Shown: positions 25,986-34,541 of the stretch, in pieces
Layout of the letters: each line of letters starts with the position of its first letter
Numbering within the stretch: position 1 is the stretch's first letter
DNA from: 54-19 sp038210655
Lineage (GTDB): Bacteria; Chloroflexota; Chloroflexia; Chloroheliales; Chloroheliaceae
Assembly: GCA_038210655.1 (NCBI GenBank)
Contig: JBBQWM010000024.1
Location: 1 to 64,000 of the forward strand
Reading direction: 5' to 3'
DNA: 64,000 nt
Position numbers and translations under genes: made by a program
The notes under the pieces: generated by a model
Seen by the model: the letters and a program-made list of their open reading frames with translations, nothing else
What the model was told of the DNA's origin: nothing
Databases searched by the model: none

Positions 25986-26172
25986 ATCCTGATGGAGCCA
26001 AATCGGGATTAGAAATCCCTCCCACAACTCAGTACCTACCATCCTGTCACCCTGAGCCGCAGCGAAGGGTCTAGATTCTTCGGCGGGGAACTGTCTTTGG
26101 CAAAATTCAGGTCATCCCCCGCCTCAGAATGACACAGGTGTGCAGTTACAATCGTAAATCGTAAATCGTAAA
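25986..26172. repeat. composite of dispersed repeats
   Basis: Within the 254-nt spacer: a half copy of the AAATCGGGATTAGAAATCCC hairpin unit seen at 16908; a degenerate palindromic element at about 26041-26150 with CTGTCACCCTGAG at one end, CAGAATGACACAG at the other and the inner sequence TTCTTCGGCGG that recurs at 47413; and two to three ATCGTAA heptamers ending near 26172. A GACAGG/AACAGGGA-type motif (ccctgttaatt) follows and recurs at 3740 and 22041. Confidence 0.7.
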
Positions 26173-26198
26173 TATCCCGTTAATCCTAGCTGTCCCTG

Positions 26199-27254
26199 TT
26201 AATTAATCCTCACCGTTTCGCCGCTCTCAATCGCTTCGAGAGCCGCCAGAGAGAGGGCGAGAGCGGCGCGACCTTCGCGACCAGCGGCTAGAGGCTGTCC
26301 ACCCTGGGTGATGATCTGGGCCAGGGTGGTGATCTCGTCCTGCCAGAAGACGGCATTGTTGTTGAGGGCTTCCTCGATCAGTTCTTTTCCGTCCGGGCCG
26401 AGCGCATGCAAGGTCAATTTGTGGCGGACGTTACCCAGGGCGATCCCGTTCGGCCCGGCCAAGCGGTCGGCTTCAAGAATACCGAGGCTCAGGCCACGTG
26501 GTAGGCCCCAACTGGTGCTAAGCTGCCCGACATCGCCACTGGCATAGCGCACAATCACGCCCGCCGTATCAATCGCCAGTTCGCGTAACTGGGCCACTTC
26601 CGGCTTACCGGTGGCGAAGGTCGCTCCGTACCCGGCAACCGAGACTGGCTGACTATTGAAAAGCAGGCTCCACAGATCGAAATGGTGACACCAATAATCG
26701 ACCAATGGCCCGCCGTTAATCCCCTTGTGGTGCATCACGATTTTCGGGCGGATTTCCATAAAATCCTCGGCGGCATAGAAAAGCGGCCCGCCAAATTTCC
26801 CACTTTCGACCCAGCTTTTTAGCTTCTGCACACCTGGCGAATAGCGCAGCATAAACCCGACTGCCAGCACGACCCCCTGCTTTTGGGCCGCTTCGATGAC
26901 TGTATCGGCCTGTTCTAAGGTCAGGGCCAATGGCTTCTCGATCAGGACGTGTGCGCCGTACTCGATAGCGGTCAGGCCGACCTCGGCGTGAAAGGCAGTC
27001 GGCACACAGACCGAAACCACATCGGGCCGCACCTGAGCAATTGCGGTGTGGTAATCGCTAAAAAGGGCGCTACTATTCAGCTTGAACATATCGCGGGCGA
27101 CTTCCAAACGGGCGGGCGCATCATCGACGATAGCGACCAGTTCTCCCTCGATTGCACCCCCGGTAGTGACCGCCAACTGCTGCCAACCCTGAGCGTGCCG
27201 CAACCCCATATCCCCCGCCCCTACGACTGCCACTTTCAAACGACGTGCTGCCAT
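26199..27254 (-). CDS. Gfo/Idh/MocA family oxidoreductase (second copy)
   Basis: From ATG 27254 it is 351 residues, starting MAARRLKVAVVGAGDMGLRHAQ with the NAD-binding loop. The EKPLAL motif near residue 100 holds the catalytic lysine, and a metal-free active site of the family is expected. An AAGGAC site precedes this ATG; the frame stays open 44 codons further upstream but that would overlap the methyltransferase gene, so the later start is chosen. It follows that methyltransferase by 22 nt, indicating one transcript. Probable role: a redox step on the imported sugar or polyol. Confidence 0.9.
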   Translation of the reverse strand: MAARRLKVAVVGAGDMGLRHAQGWQQLAVTTGGAIEGELVAIVDDAPARLEVARDMFKLNSSALFSDYHTAIAQVRPDVVSVCVPTAFHAEVGLTAIEYGAHVLIEKPLALTLEQADTVIEAAQKQGVVLAVGFMLRYSPGVQKLKSWVESGKFGGPLFYAAEDFMEIRPKIVMHHKGINGGPLVDYWCHHFDLWSLLFNSQPVSVAGYGATFATGKPEVAQLRELAIDTAGVIVRYASGDVGQLSTSWGLPRGLSLGILEADRLAGPNGIALGNVRHKLTLHALGPDGKELIEEALNNNAVFWQDEITTLAQIITQGGQPLAAGREGRAALALSLAALEAIESGETVRIN

Positions 27255-27276
27255 AACGCCAAGCGTCCTTTCTGTG

Positions 27277-27987
27277 CTATTGCTTAAAAGCGATCCAACC
27301 GCCCAGCAAAAACCCATTGTAAAAGCGGCTAACTTTCTCAAAACCGGCCGCTTCCAGTAGCTCGATAATACGCGGCTCCGGCACAAAATACATCGTCTTT
27401 AAGACCACATTTTGAGTGTTAGACCTGACCCACTCCGGCGACAACCCGGCAATTTCCTGGTACTTTTCCATACCCGCCAGCAGCACCTTAAAATCTGCTG
27501 TACTCGTATCACCGTGCATATCGACCAGGATAAAACAGCCGCCCGGTTTAAGACGCACCGCCACGCTTTGCAGCAAAGCCAGTTTGGAACCATCATCGGG
27601 CAAGAAATGATTGACCATTACACAGGTAGCCCCATCATACTCGGTGATGGCGGGCAGTTGGTGGGTAAAGCCCTGATGCAAACTGACCCGCTCGGTCAGC
27701 CCCTCAGCCTGCAACTTGCGGCGGGCTATCTCCAACATATTCTGAGAAGGGTCAACCCCTAGCAAGCTCCAATGTGGGTTGGCTTTGCCAAAAGTAACCA
27801 ACTCTTTGCCCGAACCGGCCCCCACTACCAGCAACTTGCTTTCTTTGTCACCCAATTGAGCCTCAAGCAAGGCCCTTATCATCACAAACAGACCATCATA
27901 ATTAGGCTGTAGCTGCTGGATTAGCTGGTCATAATCGGCGACCGGCACCGGCGGACGTTTATCAAAATCAGAGTGTTTTTCGTCCAC
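27277..27987 (-). CDS. class I SAM-dependent methyltransferase
   Basis: About 236 residues with motif I LLVVGAGSGKEL near 50-60, an acidic residue in LLGVDPSQNML, and LKPGGCFILVDMHGD as the post-motif. It resembles small-molecule methyltransferases; the acceptor is unknown. The start is set at GTG 27987, preceded at 7 nt by AAGGGG and only 4 nt beyond the stop of the permease gene, typical of translational coupling; an earlier GTG at 28011 would overlap the permease. A methyltransferase inside a sugar uptake operon is unusual and might act on a methylated or modified sugar. Confidence 0.85.
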   Translation of the reverse strand: MDEKHSDFDKRPPVPVADYDQLIQQLQPNYDGLFVMIRALLEAQLGDKESKLLVVGAGSGKELVTFGKANPHWSLLGVDPSQNMLEIARRKLQAEGLTERVSLHQGFTHQLPAITEYDGATCVMVNHFLPDDGSKLALLQSVAVRLKPGGCFILVDMHGDTSTADFKVLLAGMEKYQEIAGLSPEWVRSNTQNVVLKTMYFVPEPRIIELLEAAGFEKVSRFYNGFLLGGWIAFKQ

Positions 27988-27991
27988 AAGT

Positions 27992-28867
27992 TTACCCCTT
28001 GATTGCCCCACTGGTTAGGCCCGAAATGATCCGGCGCTGGAATAAGATCACCAGCACCACCAATGGAACGGTCACAATTACGGCCCCGGCACTGATGTCA
28101 CCCCAGGGTACGCTGTTTTCGGTTGCGCCTGAAAAGCTGTAAATCGCGACCGGCGCGGTCTTATTCGTACTCATAAAAGTCCGCGCAAACAGAAATTCGT
28201 TCCAGGCATTGATAAAGATTAAAATCCCTGCCGTCGCCACCCCAGGGGTCGCCAATGGCATAATGACATTCCAGAAGGCCCGAAAAGGGGTTGCGCCATC
28301 CACCTCGGCGGCTTCTTCCAGTTCTGCCGGTAAATCTTTGAAGAAGGCTGCCAGCAACCAGACCGTCAATGGCAAGTTAAAACAAATGTAAGGCAAGAGC
28401 AAGGCCGGAAGCTGATTGATGAGCTTGAGTTCGGTAAAGAACAGATAGAGCGGCGCAATAATGGCGATACCGGGGAACATCGAGACTGCCAGTACCAGAC
28501 CCAGCAAAAAGTTGCGGCCCGGAAACTGAACCCGCCCCAGCGAGTACCCAGCAAAAACCCCGACCACCAAACAGGCGATGGTCGCACCGGAAGCGGCTAA
28601 AAAGCTGTTCCAGATATTCTCCCCGAAGGCCTGGGCCTGAAAGACGTTGGTATAGTTGTCAAAAGTGATCGGGATCGGTAGCAAATCTGGGTCGCGTTTA
28701 AAAAGATTTTGTGACTGCTTGAGCGATGTCACCAGCAGCCACAAAAACGGCGACAAGCAGAAAACTATAATCAGGGCCAGCAAAAGGCCAAACGACCATT
28801 GCCGTATACTCTTGCGAAAGTTAAACGGCTGACGAACCTTCGCCGCCCCCAAACTGCTAACTGCCAT
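27992..28867 (-). CDS. sugar ABC transporter permease, MalG type
   Basis: A 291-residue permease with six membrane helices, starting MAVSSLGAAKVRQPFNFRKS. The EAA docking loop is EEAAEVDGATPFRAFWNVIMP. ATG 28867 has a perfect AGGAGG five nt upstream, so the long N-terminal extension in the open frame is not used. It partners the MalF-type permease at 20101, about 7 kb away in the same orientation; in most systems the two permease genes are adjacent, so the locus seems to have been split by later insertions. Confidence 0.92.
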   Translation of the reverse strand: MAVSSLGAAKVRQPFNFRKSIRQWSFGLLLALIIVFCLSPFLWLLVTSLKQSQNLFKRDPDLLPIPITFDNYTNVFQAQAFGENIWNSFLAASGATIACLVVGVFAGYSLGRVQFPGRNFLLGLVLAVSMFPGIAIIAPLYLFFTELKLINQLPALLLPYICFNLPLTVWLLAAFFKDLPAELEEAAEVDGATPFRAFWNVIMPLATPGVATAGILIFINAWNEFLFARTFMSTNKTAPVAIYSFSGATENSVPWGDISAGAVIVTVPLVVLVILFQRRIISGLTSGAIKG

Positions 28868-28925
28868 AATATCCTCCTGAAGCGATGAGGGATAAGGGAC
28901 ACAGGGTGAAAACCCACCGCATCCC

Positions 28926-30200
28926 TTAACTTTGGGGTGAAAAAACCCTTTCGTACAAAACCAGGGCCGCCCCACCGATAATTCCGATGTCTTCGCCCAA
29001 ACTGGTCGGGAGCAAGGTCGGCATGCCACCGGGCGCACCACTGGAAGCTTCGACTATCGAACGCACTCTTTCCAATAAAGGCAACCGACCGTCCAACAAT
29101 GGCCCCGCCAGTACCAGTGTCTCCGGGTTGATGACTTTTGCCATCGCCCCAACCACCATACCGAGATACATCCCCGCCCGCGAGACCAACCCGGTCGCCG
29201 CTTCGTCGCCAGCCTCGACTGCCTCGATTAGGGCCGTCAGGTCGATAGGGCCGGGATACTGGGCCAGAAAAGAAGATTCCAATTGACGAGCCTGACGTAC
29301 CAGCCCAGTTTCGCTGGCAACCGTCTCAAGACAGCCCCGCCCGCCGCAGTAACACGGCTCGCCATCCGGCACGACTTTGATATGACCGATCTCTCCGGCT
29401 GCCCCGGCGCTCCCCCGATAAGGTTGTCCGTCGATCACAATCCCGCCCCCGATCCCGGCCCCGATGTAGACCAGCGCCAGGTTTGCGGCCCGATGTGGGA
29501 GATCCCGCCCAAAAAGATGCTCCCCCAGCGCCATCGCCCGCGCATTATTATCGACCCGCACCGGCAAGCCCAATCTGCGCTCAAGCTCGGCCCGGATCGG
29601 TATATCACGCCAATGCAGGCTCAAGGCACTTAAATTGATCCCCAGTTCGTGTTCGACTAGCCCGACCGCCCCCACTCCGACCCCCAGCAAATCCTGAGTA
29701 CGTTGTCCACGCTCCGCCAGCAGTTGCAAAGCAGCCTGGGCAATCTCGTCCAGCGCTTTTTCGGCATCCTCCGAGGGCGAACCCAGTCGGATTTTAGCCC
29801 GCACCTGCCCCTTGACATCGACCAGCCCAACCCGCATGGCCCTCGGTGCGATATGCACCCCCAGCGCCAACCCCGAATCGGAATTGAGATCAAGCAGGGT
29901 CGAGCGTCGTCCGGCCCGTCCAGGGTCGTCCTCACTCTCCTGTCCGCCCGCCTCGATCAAGCGCCCTTCGTGCAGCAGTTGGGCCGTCAAGATGGTCAGG
30001 GCTGCCGGACTAAGCCTGGTCAGCCGTGAAAGGGCCAACCGCGAAAGTGGCCCTTGTTGCAAAATCAGCCGCAACAGCAAGGCCCGGTTATAATGCTTAC
30101 CGGCACTATGGTTCCGCCCGATCAAGGACTGCGGGCTGACCGCCGTACCCGTAGAAGGTCGCAGTGAAGGCTTTATTCCATTCTCGGTCGTTCTGGTCAA
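28926..30200 (-). CDS. ROK-family transcriptional regulator
   Basis: A 424-residue regulator with an N-terminal winged helix-turn-helix (about 35-85; LSRLALSRLTRLSPAALTILTAQLLHEGRL) and a C-terminal ROK sugar-kinase-like domain. The ROK zinc motif CYCGGRGCLE is intact, as is IGAGIGGGIVIDG; an acidic residue in VDNNARAM replaces nothing that I can judge as loss. The start is TTG 30200 with GAGGCGG at 6 nt. Such proteins repress sugar genes and release DNA on binding the sugar. A promoter with a palindrome over its -10 lies directly upstream (30219-30261), suggesting autoregulation and control of the permease and enzyme genes downstream. Confidence 0.9.
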   Translation of the reverse strand: MTRTTENGIKPSLRPSTGTAVSPQSLIGRNHSAGKHYNRALLLRLILQQGPLSRLALSRLTRLSPAALTILTAQLLHEGRLIEAGGQESEDDPGRAGRRSTLLDLNSDSGLALGVHIAPRAMRVGLVDVKGQVRAKIRLGSPSEDAEKALDEIAQAALQLLAERGQRTQDLLGVGVGAVGLVEHELGINLSALSLHWRDIPIRAELERRLGLPVRVDNNARAMALGEHLFGRDLPHRAANLALVYIGAGIGGGIVIDGQPYRGSAGAAGEIGHIKVVPDGEPCYCGGRGCLETVASETGLVRQARQLESSFLAQYPGPIDLTALIEAVEAGDEAATGLVSRAGMYLGMVVGAMAKVINPETLVLAGPLLDGRLPLLERVRSIVEASSGAPGGMPTLLPTSLGEDIGIIGGAALVLYERVFSPQS

Positions 30201-30218
30201 GCAAACCGCCTCTTATTG

Positions 30219-30261
30219 TTGACTTATTAGCTAGATTAAGTCAATAAACCTTTTTTGTCAA
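30219..30261 (-). promoter_or_regulatory. ROK gene promoter and operator
   Basis: On the minus strand, -35 TTGACA (30261-30256), 17-bp spacer, -10 TAATCT (30238-30233). An inverted repeat TTGACTTA / TAAGTCAA (30219-30226 and 30237-30244, 10 bp apart) covers the -10 and the expected start point. This is a plausible ROK-protein operator; the assignment is by position only. Confidence 0.6.
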
Positions 30262-30268
30262 GCCTTTT

Positions 30269-30373
30269 GTAACTACTCACACCGGGCGACCCCTATGTGG
30301 TCGCCCCTGCCCGAAATCGGTTGTAGGGTGCGACCCTGTGTGGTCGCCCAAAATGGGTAAGCTGAGTAGTTAC
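30269..30373. repeat. MITE-like element, GTAACTACTCA termini, GGGCGACC core
   Basis: 105 bp with 11-bp terminal inverted repeats (GTAACTACTCA at 30269-30279, complement at 30363-30373). Inside are divergent copies of the GGGCGACC...GGTCGCCC palindrome. Lies between the fucose-isomerase-like gene and the ROK promoter. Confidence 0.82.
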
Positions 30374-30421
30374 AACCTTTTTGCAAAGGACGACAGTCTT
30401 CACCGACAGATCAAAACCGCG

Positions 30422-31786
30422 CTATAACTTAACTACTTCCAGCCCGATCAGATCGGCCCAGGCTGCCATCCCAGCCTGAACTTCTTTCCCACCGTAGGCC
30501 ATGACCATGTGATGCTCGAACCCGCCATAAATAATTTTGTCGAGCAAAGCCTGAGAACCGCCTTCCGGCACGACTTCCGCCGTATTGCCCTGGAACAAAA
30601 GCGGCGAATCGAGGGCCTGCCCCCGACCCAGTAACAAACGGTAGCGGCCCTGGCTAAAACTAAGCCGAGCCAATACGACCGGGCCGGGCTTGAGCGGGAA
30701 CAAAGCAGTCAGGGCCATCTTGCGGTTGGCATGAACACCGGCTTTTCTTTCGGCAGGGTCTGCCGCCAGCGAATAGGCCGCATTGCCGCAGTGCCAGAGT
30801 GTAATCGAGTTGCGCTGACGGTCGGTCGCCACCAGATCGGCTAAAAAGGGTGGCTGTCCGCTAAAGTGGCGCAGGGCCAACATCGTAACCGCGCCGTGTA
30901 CATCCGCTTCACAGGCCGCGATCAACCCGTTTTCGGCCAACGAAGCCAAGACTCCACAGGCCGCGCTGCTATGCTCCACGAAAAATTCGGGCCAGCACTT
31001 GACTGCCAGCGCGGTCAAATTGTCACGCTCGACCAGTTCCGAGAGGGCGCGGTAGCTTCCGGCAGCGTTGCAGATTTCGGCCTCGTTCAACTCGTCTAGC
31101 CCCTTGAGATAACGGCCCAACCATTCGCGCACCTCACCAACCCGTCCGGCATTAACTTCTTCCTCGGCCTGCTTGAAAACGTGGCTCAAACTATAGGTCT
31201 GGATTTGCGGCCCGATCTCCTTCCAGAGCTTCAACTCGTCGAAGCCGCTGGGGTAAAAACCGGGTGGGCGGGTTCCGACCAACCCAATCCGGGCCTGCCG
31301 CAAACGTCGGTTCAGGTCTAAGGCCCCTACTTGCGCCGCCAGATCATCTAGCAATTCTGGCTGACCGGGACTGCCATAAACATAGCGAAACTTCTTGCCG
31401 ACCGAAGTAAGGGTATAAGCCGCCAGATTTACCCCGCAGAGCGAATTCAGCCGCAACCGCCCGCCTTGCTCCGGTTCCGGCACGGCCCACAACAAAAGCG
31501 GGAGCGTTGTACCATCCTGCTCATCGATAAAGGCCGTCAGCATCGAAGCATCCGTAAAAGTCGCCAGCAAAATAACCAACAACTCGGCCCCGCCCTCGCC
31601 TAACCGATTACGCGCTGTCCGCGCCATCTCCGCATCGGTCACAAGCTCGCCCGCCGACACCAGCGCCACCCCCGGCAATTCGCTCAAAGCGGTTGCCGCC
31701 GTCCCATACACCCGCCGGGCCTCCTCCATATCAAACTGCACCCGACCAAATCCAACCAAACCTATTTTTACCAGCGTGTCTGCCAT
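30422..31786 (-). CDS. L-fucose/L-arabinose isomerase-like protein
   Basis: A 454-residue protein of the FucI-like fold. Metal-ligand residues expected from FucI are visible: E267 in CWPEFF, D295 in CEADVHGA and H425/H426 in GGFEHHMVMAYG. The enzyme should interconvert an aldose and a ketose using Mn. It is shorter than classical FucI (about 590). The FucI-like superfamily also includes sulfosugar isomerases, so the sugar cannot be named. AAGGAA precedes the ATG at 7 nt. It follows the PFK-family kinase gene; a 105-nt gap holds heptamer arrays. Isomerase then kinase would convert an imported aldose to a ketose 1,6-type bisphosphate. Confidence 0.85.
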   Translation of the reverse strand: MADTLVKIGLVGFGRVQFDMEEARRVYGTAATALSELPGVALVSAGELVTDAEMARTARNRLGEGGAELLVILLATFTDASMLTAFIDEQDGTTLPLLLWAVPEPEQGGRLRLNSLCGVNLAAYTLTSVGKKFRYVYGSPGQPELLDDLAAQVGALDLNRRLRQARIGLVGTRPPGFYPSGFDELKLWKEIGPQIQTYSLSHVFKQAEEEVNAGRVGEVREWLGRYLKGLDELNEAEICNAAGSYRALSELVERDNLTALAVKCWPEFFVEHSSAACGVLASLAENGLIAACEADVHGAVTMLALRHFSGQPPFLADLVATDRQRNSITLWHCGNAAYSLAADPAERKAGVHANRKMALTALFPLKPGPVVLARLSFSQGRYRLLLGRGQALDSPLLFQGNTAEVVPEGGSQALLDKIIYGGFEHHMVMAYGGKEVQAGMAAWADLIGLEVVKL

Positions 31787-31797
31787 AATAATTCCTT

Positions 31798-31853
31798 GAA
31801 AATAGATATTAGATATTAGACATCAGAAAATAGATATCAGAAATTAGAGACTA
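31798..31853. repeat. eight degenerate GANATTA heptamers
   Basis: Units GAAAATA, GATATTA twice, GACATCA, GAAAATA, GATATCA, GAAATTA and GAGACTA in exact 7-nt register inside the spacer between two genes of the carbohydrate locus. Confidence 0.85.
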
Positions 31854-31870
31854 GCTATCTGTCTTCCCCT

Positions 31871-31898
31871 TCATCCCTCATCCCTCATCCCTCATCCT
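31871..31898. repeat. four TCATCCC heptamers
   Basis: Three perfect units and one variant (TCATCCT), overlapping the end of the PFK-family gene; the last codons and stop of that gene lie in it. Confidence 0.8.
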
Positions 31899-33109
31899 TG
31901 CCCCTTCCACTCTTCTGGGCGGGGCGGGGCGGGCGGGGCGGGCTGGATTAGAGGTAAGGCGTAATCACGGAAAGCGGCCCAATCTGGCGTACTATCCGAC
32001 CCGATCCACTCGGCAGGAAAGAGTCGTTCGTGGCCTGCGACTGCTTCTAACGCTACTGGCTCCAAACTCATCGTGTAAGGCTGTTCCGGCTTTGAAGTGC
32101 GGGTGATCCCGACCATTTGCGCGTCCAGCCCTTCCAGAGCAAACTCGACCCCGGCCCGCCCGACTTCATAGGCCACTTGCCGGTCTAACTCCGCAACGCA
32201 AGCCGCCCCGCGCTGGAGCGTACCAGGTCGGTCGAACCGAGCTTTCAAGCCCAGCTTTTCACTCACAAGACTGCACAGATAGGGCGCGGCCCCGCCGGTA
32301 AAGCCAAAGAGCGCCCGACCTTCCCGGTCACGGGGTAGCCCGCCCATTTCGGCTACAAATTGCCCTTCCCGGTCGCGGATACCCTCGGCGATTACAACCA
32401 GCACGACCCCTTCCCGGTCGTAAATCCGGGCGACGGCTTGCAAAAAGTGGTCGATTTCAAAGGGTATTTCGGGCAGGTAGATCAGGTGGGGTGGGTCGGT
32501 CGGACGGACACGGGCCAGACTGGTCGAAGCCGCCAGCCAACCGGCGTGACGGCCCATCGCCTCGATAATTTTGACATTATCAAAGCCGCGCATTCCGGTC
32601 AGGTCAAGGGCAGCATCGCGGGCAGTCCAGGCCAACCAACGGGCCGCACTGGGAAAGCCCGGTGCGAAATCCGTCCCGATCAGATCGTTATCGACTGTTT
32701 TGGGAATACCTAGACAGACCAAATCCAGCCCGGCAGTTTTCGCCCGACGCGAGAGTTCGCGGGGGGTACGCATCGAGCCGTTGCCGCCGATATAGAGAAA
32801 ATAACCTATCTGGTGGGTGCGGATGAAATCGAGCAGAGAGGCGTAATGTTGTTCGCCCAACGGAAAACGGCAGGAGCCAAGCGCGGTGCCGTTGCTATGG
32901 CGCAAAGCTTCAAGCTGCGAGGCGTTCAACCCGCTTAGCTCAAAAGGGGTACGCCCGGCGAACAGCCCTTCCAGCCCACCGTTCAGGCCGATAATCTTAT
33001 CGACGCGCCCCGATTGTTGGGCCGCCTCGACAATACCAGCCAGACTACTATTTATAACGGCAGTCGGCCCGCCTGATTGTGCGACCAGCAAATTGGCTAC
33101 TGACTTCAT
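31892..33109 (-). CDS. PFK-family sugar kinase (6-phosphofructokinase-like)
   Basis: From ATG 33109, 405 residues of the PfkA fold: SGGPTAVIN at the N-terminus, donor loop GGNGS (N110, G111), PKTVDND with catalytic D140 and K137, EAMGRHAGW for the sugar, and IAEG. The donor loop is unusual: ATP enzymes have GGDGS and PPi enzymes GGDD or GGND. The Gly at the second variable site points to ATP, whereas PKT is a PPi-clade feature. The His of GHIQRG that contacts the sugar 6-phosphate is Thr (PGTLQRG). The TTG 16 codons upstream has no ribosome site. First gene after a strong promoter at 33213-33240. The substrate may be fructose 6-phosphate or another ketose derivative. Confidence 0.88.
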   Translation of the reverse strand: MKSVANLLVAQSGGPTAVINSSLAGIVEAAQQSGRVDKIIGLNGGLEGLFAGRTPFELSGLNASQLEALRHSNGTALGSCRFPLGEQHYASLLDFIRTHQIGYFLYIGGNGSMRTPRELSRRAKTAGLDLVCLGIPKTVDNDLIGTDFAPGFPSAARWLAWTARDAALDLTGMRGFDNVKIIEAMGRHAGWLAASTSLARVRPTDPPHLIYLPEIPFEIDHFLQAVARIYDREGVVLVVIAEGIRDREGQFVAEMGGLPRDREGRALFGFTGGAAPYLCSLVSEKLGLKARFDRPGTLQRGAACVAELDRQVAYEVGRAGVEFALEGLDAQMVGITRTSKPEQPYTMSLEPVALEAVAGHERLFPAEWIGSDSTPDWAAFRDYALPLIQPAPPAPPRPEEWKGQG

Positions 33110-33212
33110 CGTCAAAACCTTGTTATAAGCTTTCAATGCTAAAAATTGCTGTAGCAAACAGCCCTGGATTTACAGTAAGACCATTGAGAGAATTGTTTTA
33201 GTAAGTGAAATA

Positions 33213-33240
33213 ATTATAACCGATAATTAGAAGCTGTCAA
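33213..33240 (-). promoter_or_regulatory. promoter of the carbohydrate locus
   Basis: On the minus strand, -35 TTGACA (33240-33235) and -10 TATAAT (33218-33213), both consensus, spacer 16 bp. Transcription would start near 33206, giving a leader of about 97 nt before the PFK-family gene. Confidence 0.8.
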
Positions 33241-33374
33241 GATATTTGGGGGGTTTCTTAAAAAAAGACCTTTCGCTCGTACCCTAGCGCAAATTGCAGA
33301 AGTATTGAGCGGCTTTTGGTAGAGGCAACCGTTGTGACGGTTGCCCCAGGTAATTTTCAGGCCTGTTACTTCAC

Positions 33375-34355
33375 TTACCAGGCATAAGCTTCGGGAGCCT
33401 GACCGCCCGGCCCAGGAAAGATTTTATCAAGTTTAGCCCGAATTTCTTCCGTCACCTTAATATCAAGCGTATGTAGAGAACTATCGAGTTGAGCAATAGA
33501 ACGTGGCCCAATGATCGGGGCGGTGACAATTGGATTAGAGAGTAGCCAGGCCAGCGCAACATCCGCCGGTTCTTCGCCTAGTTCCGCGCAATAGGTCTCA
33601 TAGGCTTGCAATTTTTCCCGGTTCTTCTCAATCATTTGCTGCATACGAGGTTCGGCACGGCGACCCTCCTTAGCAGTATCAGCCTTTTTTAGTATTCCAC
33701 CCAGTAACCCGCCGCCCAGGGGACTCCAGGGAATTACTCCAAGCCCATAAGCTTCACAGGCGGGCAAAACTTCAAGCTCAACTGTCCTGGCATTGAGGTT
33801 ATAGAGACTCTGCTCGGCGACCAAACCCAGAAAATGCCGACTCTTGGCAATTTCATTGGCGCGGGTCAGCTGCCAGCCCGCAAAGTTACTACTCCCAACA
33901 TAGATTACCTTGCCCTCCCGCACCAACTGCTCCATTGCCTGCCAGATTTCTTCCCAGGGCGTTTGACGATCAATATGATGCATTTGATATAAATCTATAT
34001 GATCGGTCTTCAGACGGCGGAGACTATCCTCACAGGCCCGCCGAATGTTCAAGGCCGAGAGTTTGGATTGATTGGGCCATTCACCCATGTTGCCATATAC
34101 TTTGGTCGCCAGAACGACTTTTTCACGCCGCCCACCACCCTGAGCAAGCCAGCGTCCGATGATTTGCTCGGTAATGCCCTCTCCGACTTTACCGCCATAA
34201 ACATTGGCGGTATCGAAGAAATTTATACCGTGTTCCAAAGCCCGATCCATAATACGGAAGCTCTCTTCTTCATTGGTCTGAGTACCGAAATTCATGGTTC
34301 CCAGGCAGAGGCGGCTGACACTTAAGCCCGTTCGTCCCAGATGTGTGTATTGCAT
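33375..34355 (-). CDS. aldo/keto reductase
   Basis: A 326-residue NADPH-dependent reductase of the AKR superfamily (TIM barrel). It shows DTANVYGGKVGEGITEQIIG with the catalytic Asp and Tyr, the Lys in VVLATKVYG, the His in LYQMHHIDRQTPWEEIWQAM, and the cofactor loop GPRSIAQL near the end. It resembles the AKR11/12 general-stress type. A weak GAGAAGAA site precedes ATG 34355. It is a single gene on the minus strand, upstream of the carbohydrate promoter rather than part of that transcript. Confidence 0.92.
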   Translation of the reverse strand: MQYTHLGRTGLSVSRLCLGTMNFGTQTNEEESFRIMDRALEHGINFFDTANVYGGKVGEGITEQIIGRWLAQGGGRREKVVLATKVYGNMGEWPNQSKLSALNIRRACEDSLRRLKTDHIDLYQMHHIDRQTPWEEIWQAMEQLVREGKVIYVGSSNFAGWQLTRANEIAKSRHFLGLVAEQSLYNLNARTVELEVLPACEAYGLGVIPWSPLGGGLLGGILKKADTAKEGRRAEPRMQQMIEKNREKLQAYETYCAELGEEPADVALAWLLSNPIVTAPIIGPRSIAQLDSSLHTLDIKVTEEIRAKLDKIFPGPGGQAPEAYAW

Positions 34356-34461
34356 AATCTATTCTTCTCGCTTTCCATTTATCGAAATATTGTACTTTCT
34401 AAATAAGCTCCACAATGCTAAAAATAGCTACGCCTCGGAATTATACCCCAATCTAATATAT

Positions 34462-34536
34462 GACTTTCGCTTACGAACCGCCGTCAAACCTATTTTTTGA
34501 TAATTAGGTTGATATTTAGGTTCACAAGCGAAAGTC
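34462..34536. repeat. 75-bp element with GACTTTCGCTT termini
   Basis: 11-bp terminal inverted repeats GACTTTCGCTT (34462-34472) and AAGCGAAAGTC (34526-34536). A second element with the same termini and nearly the same length is at 41530-41605, but the interiors differ. It sits 5 nt after the stop of the secreted protein gene. Confidence 0.75.
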
Positions 34537-34541
34537 GTTTA

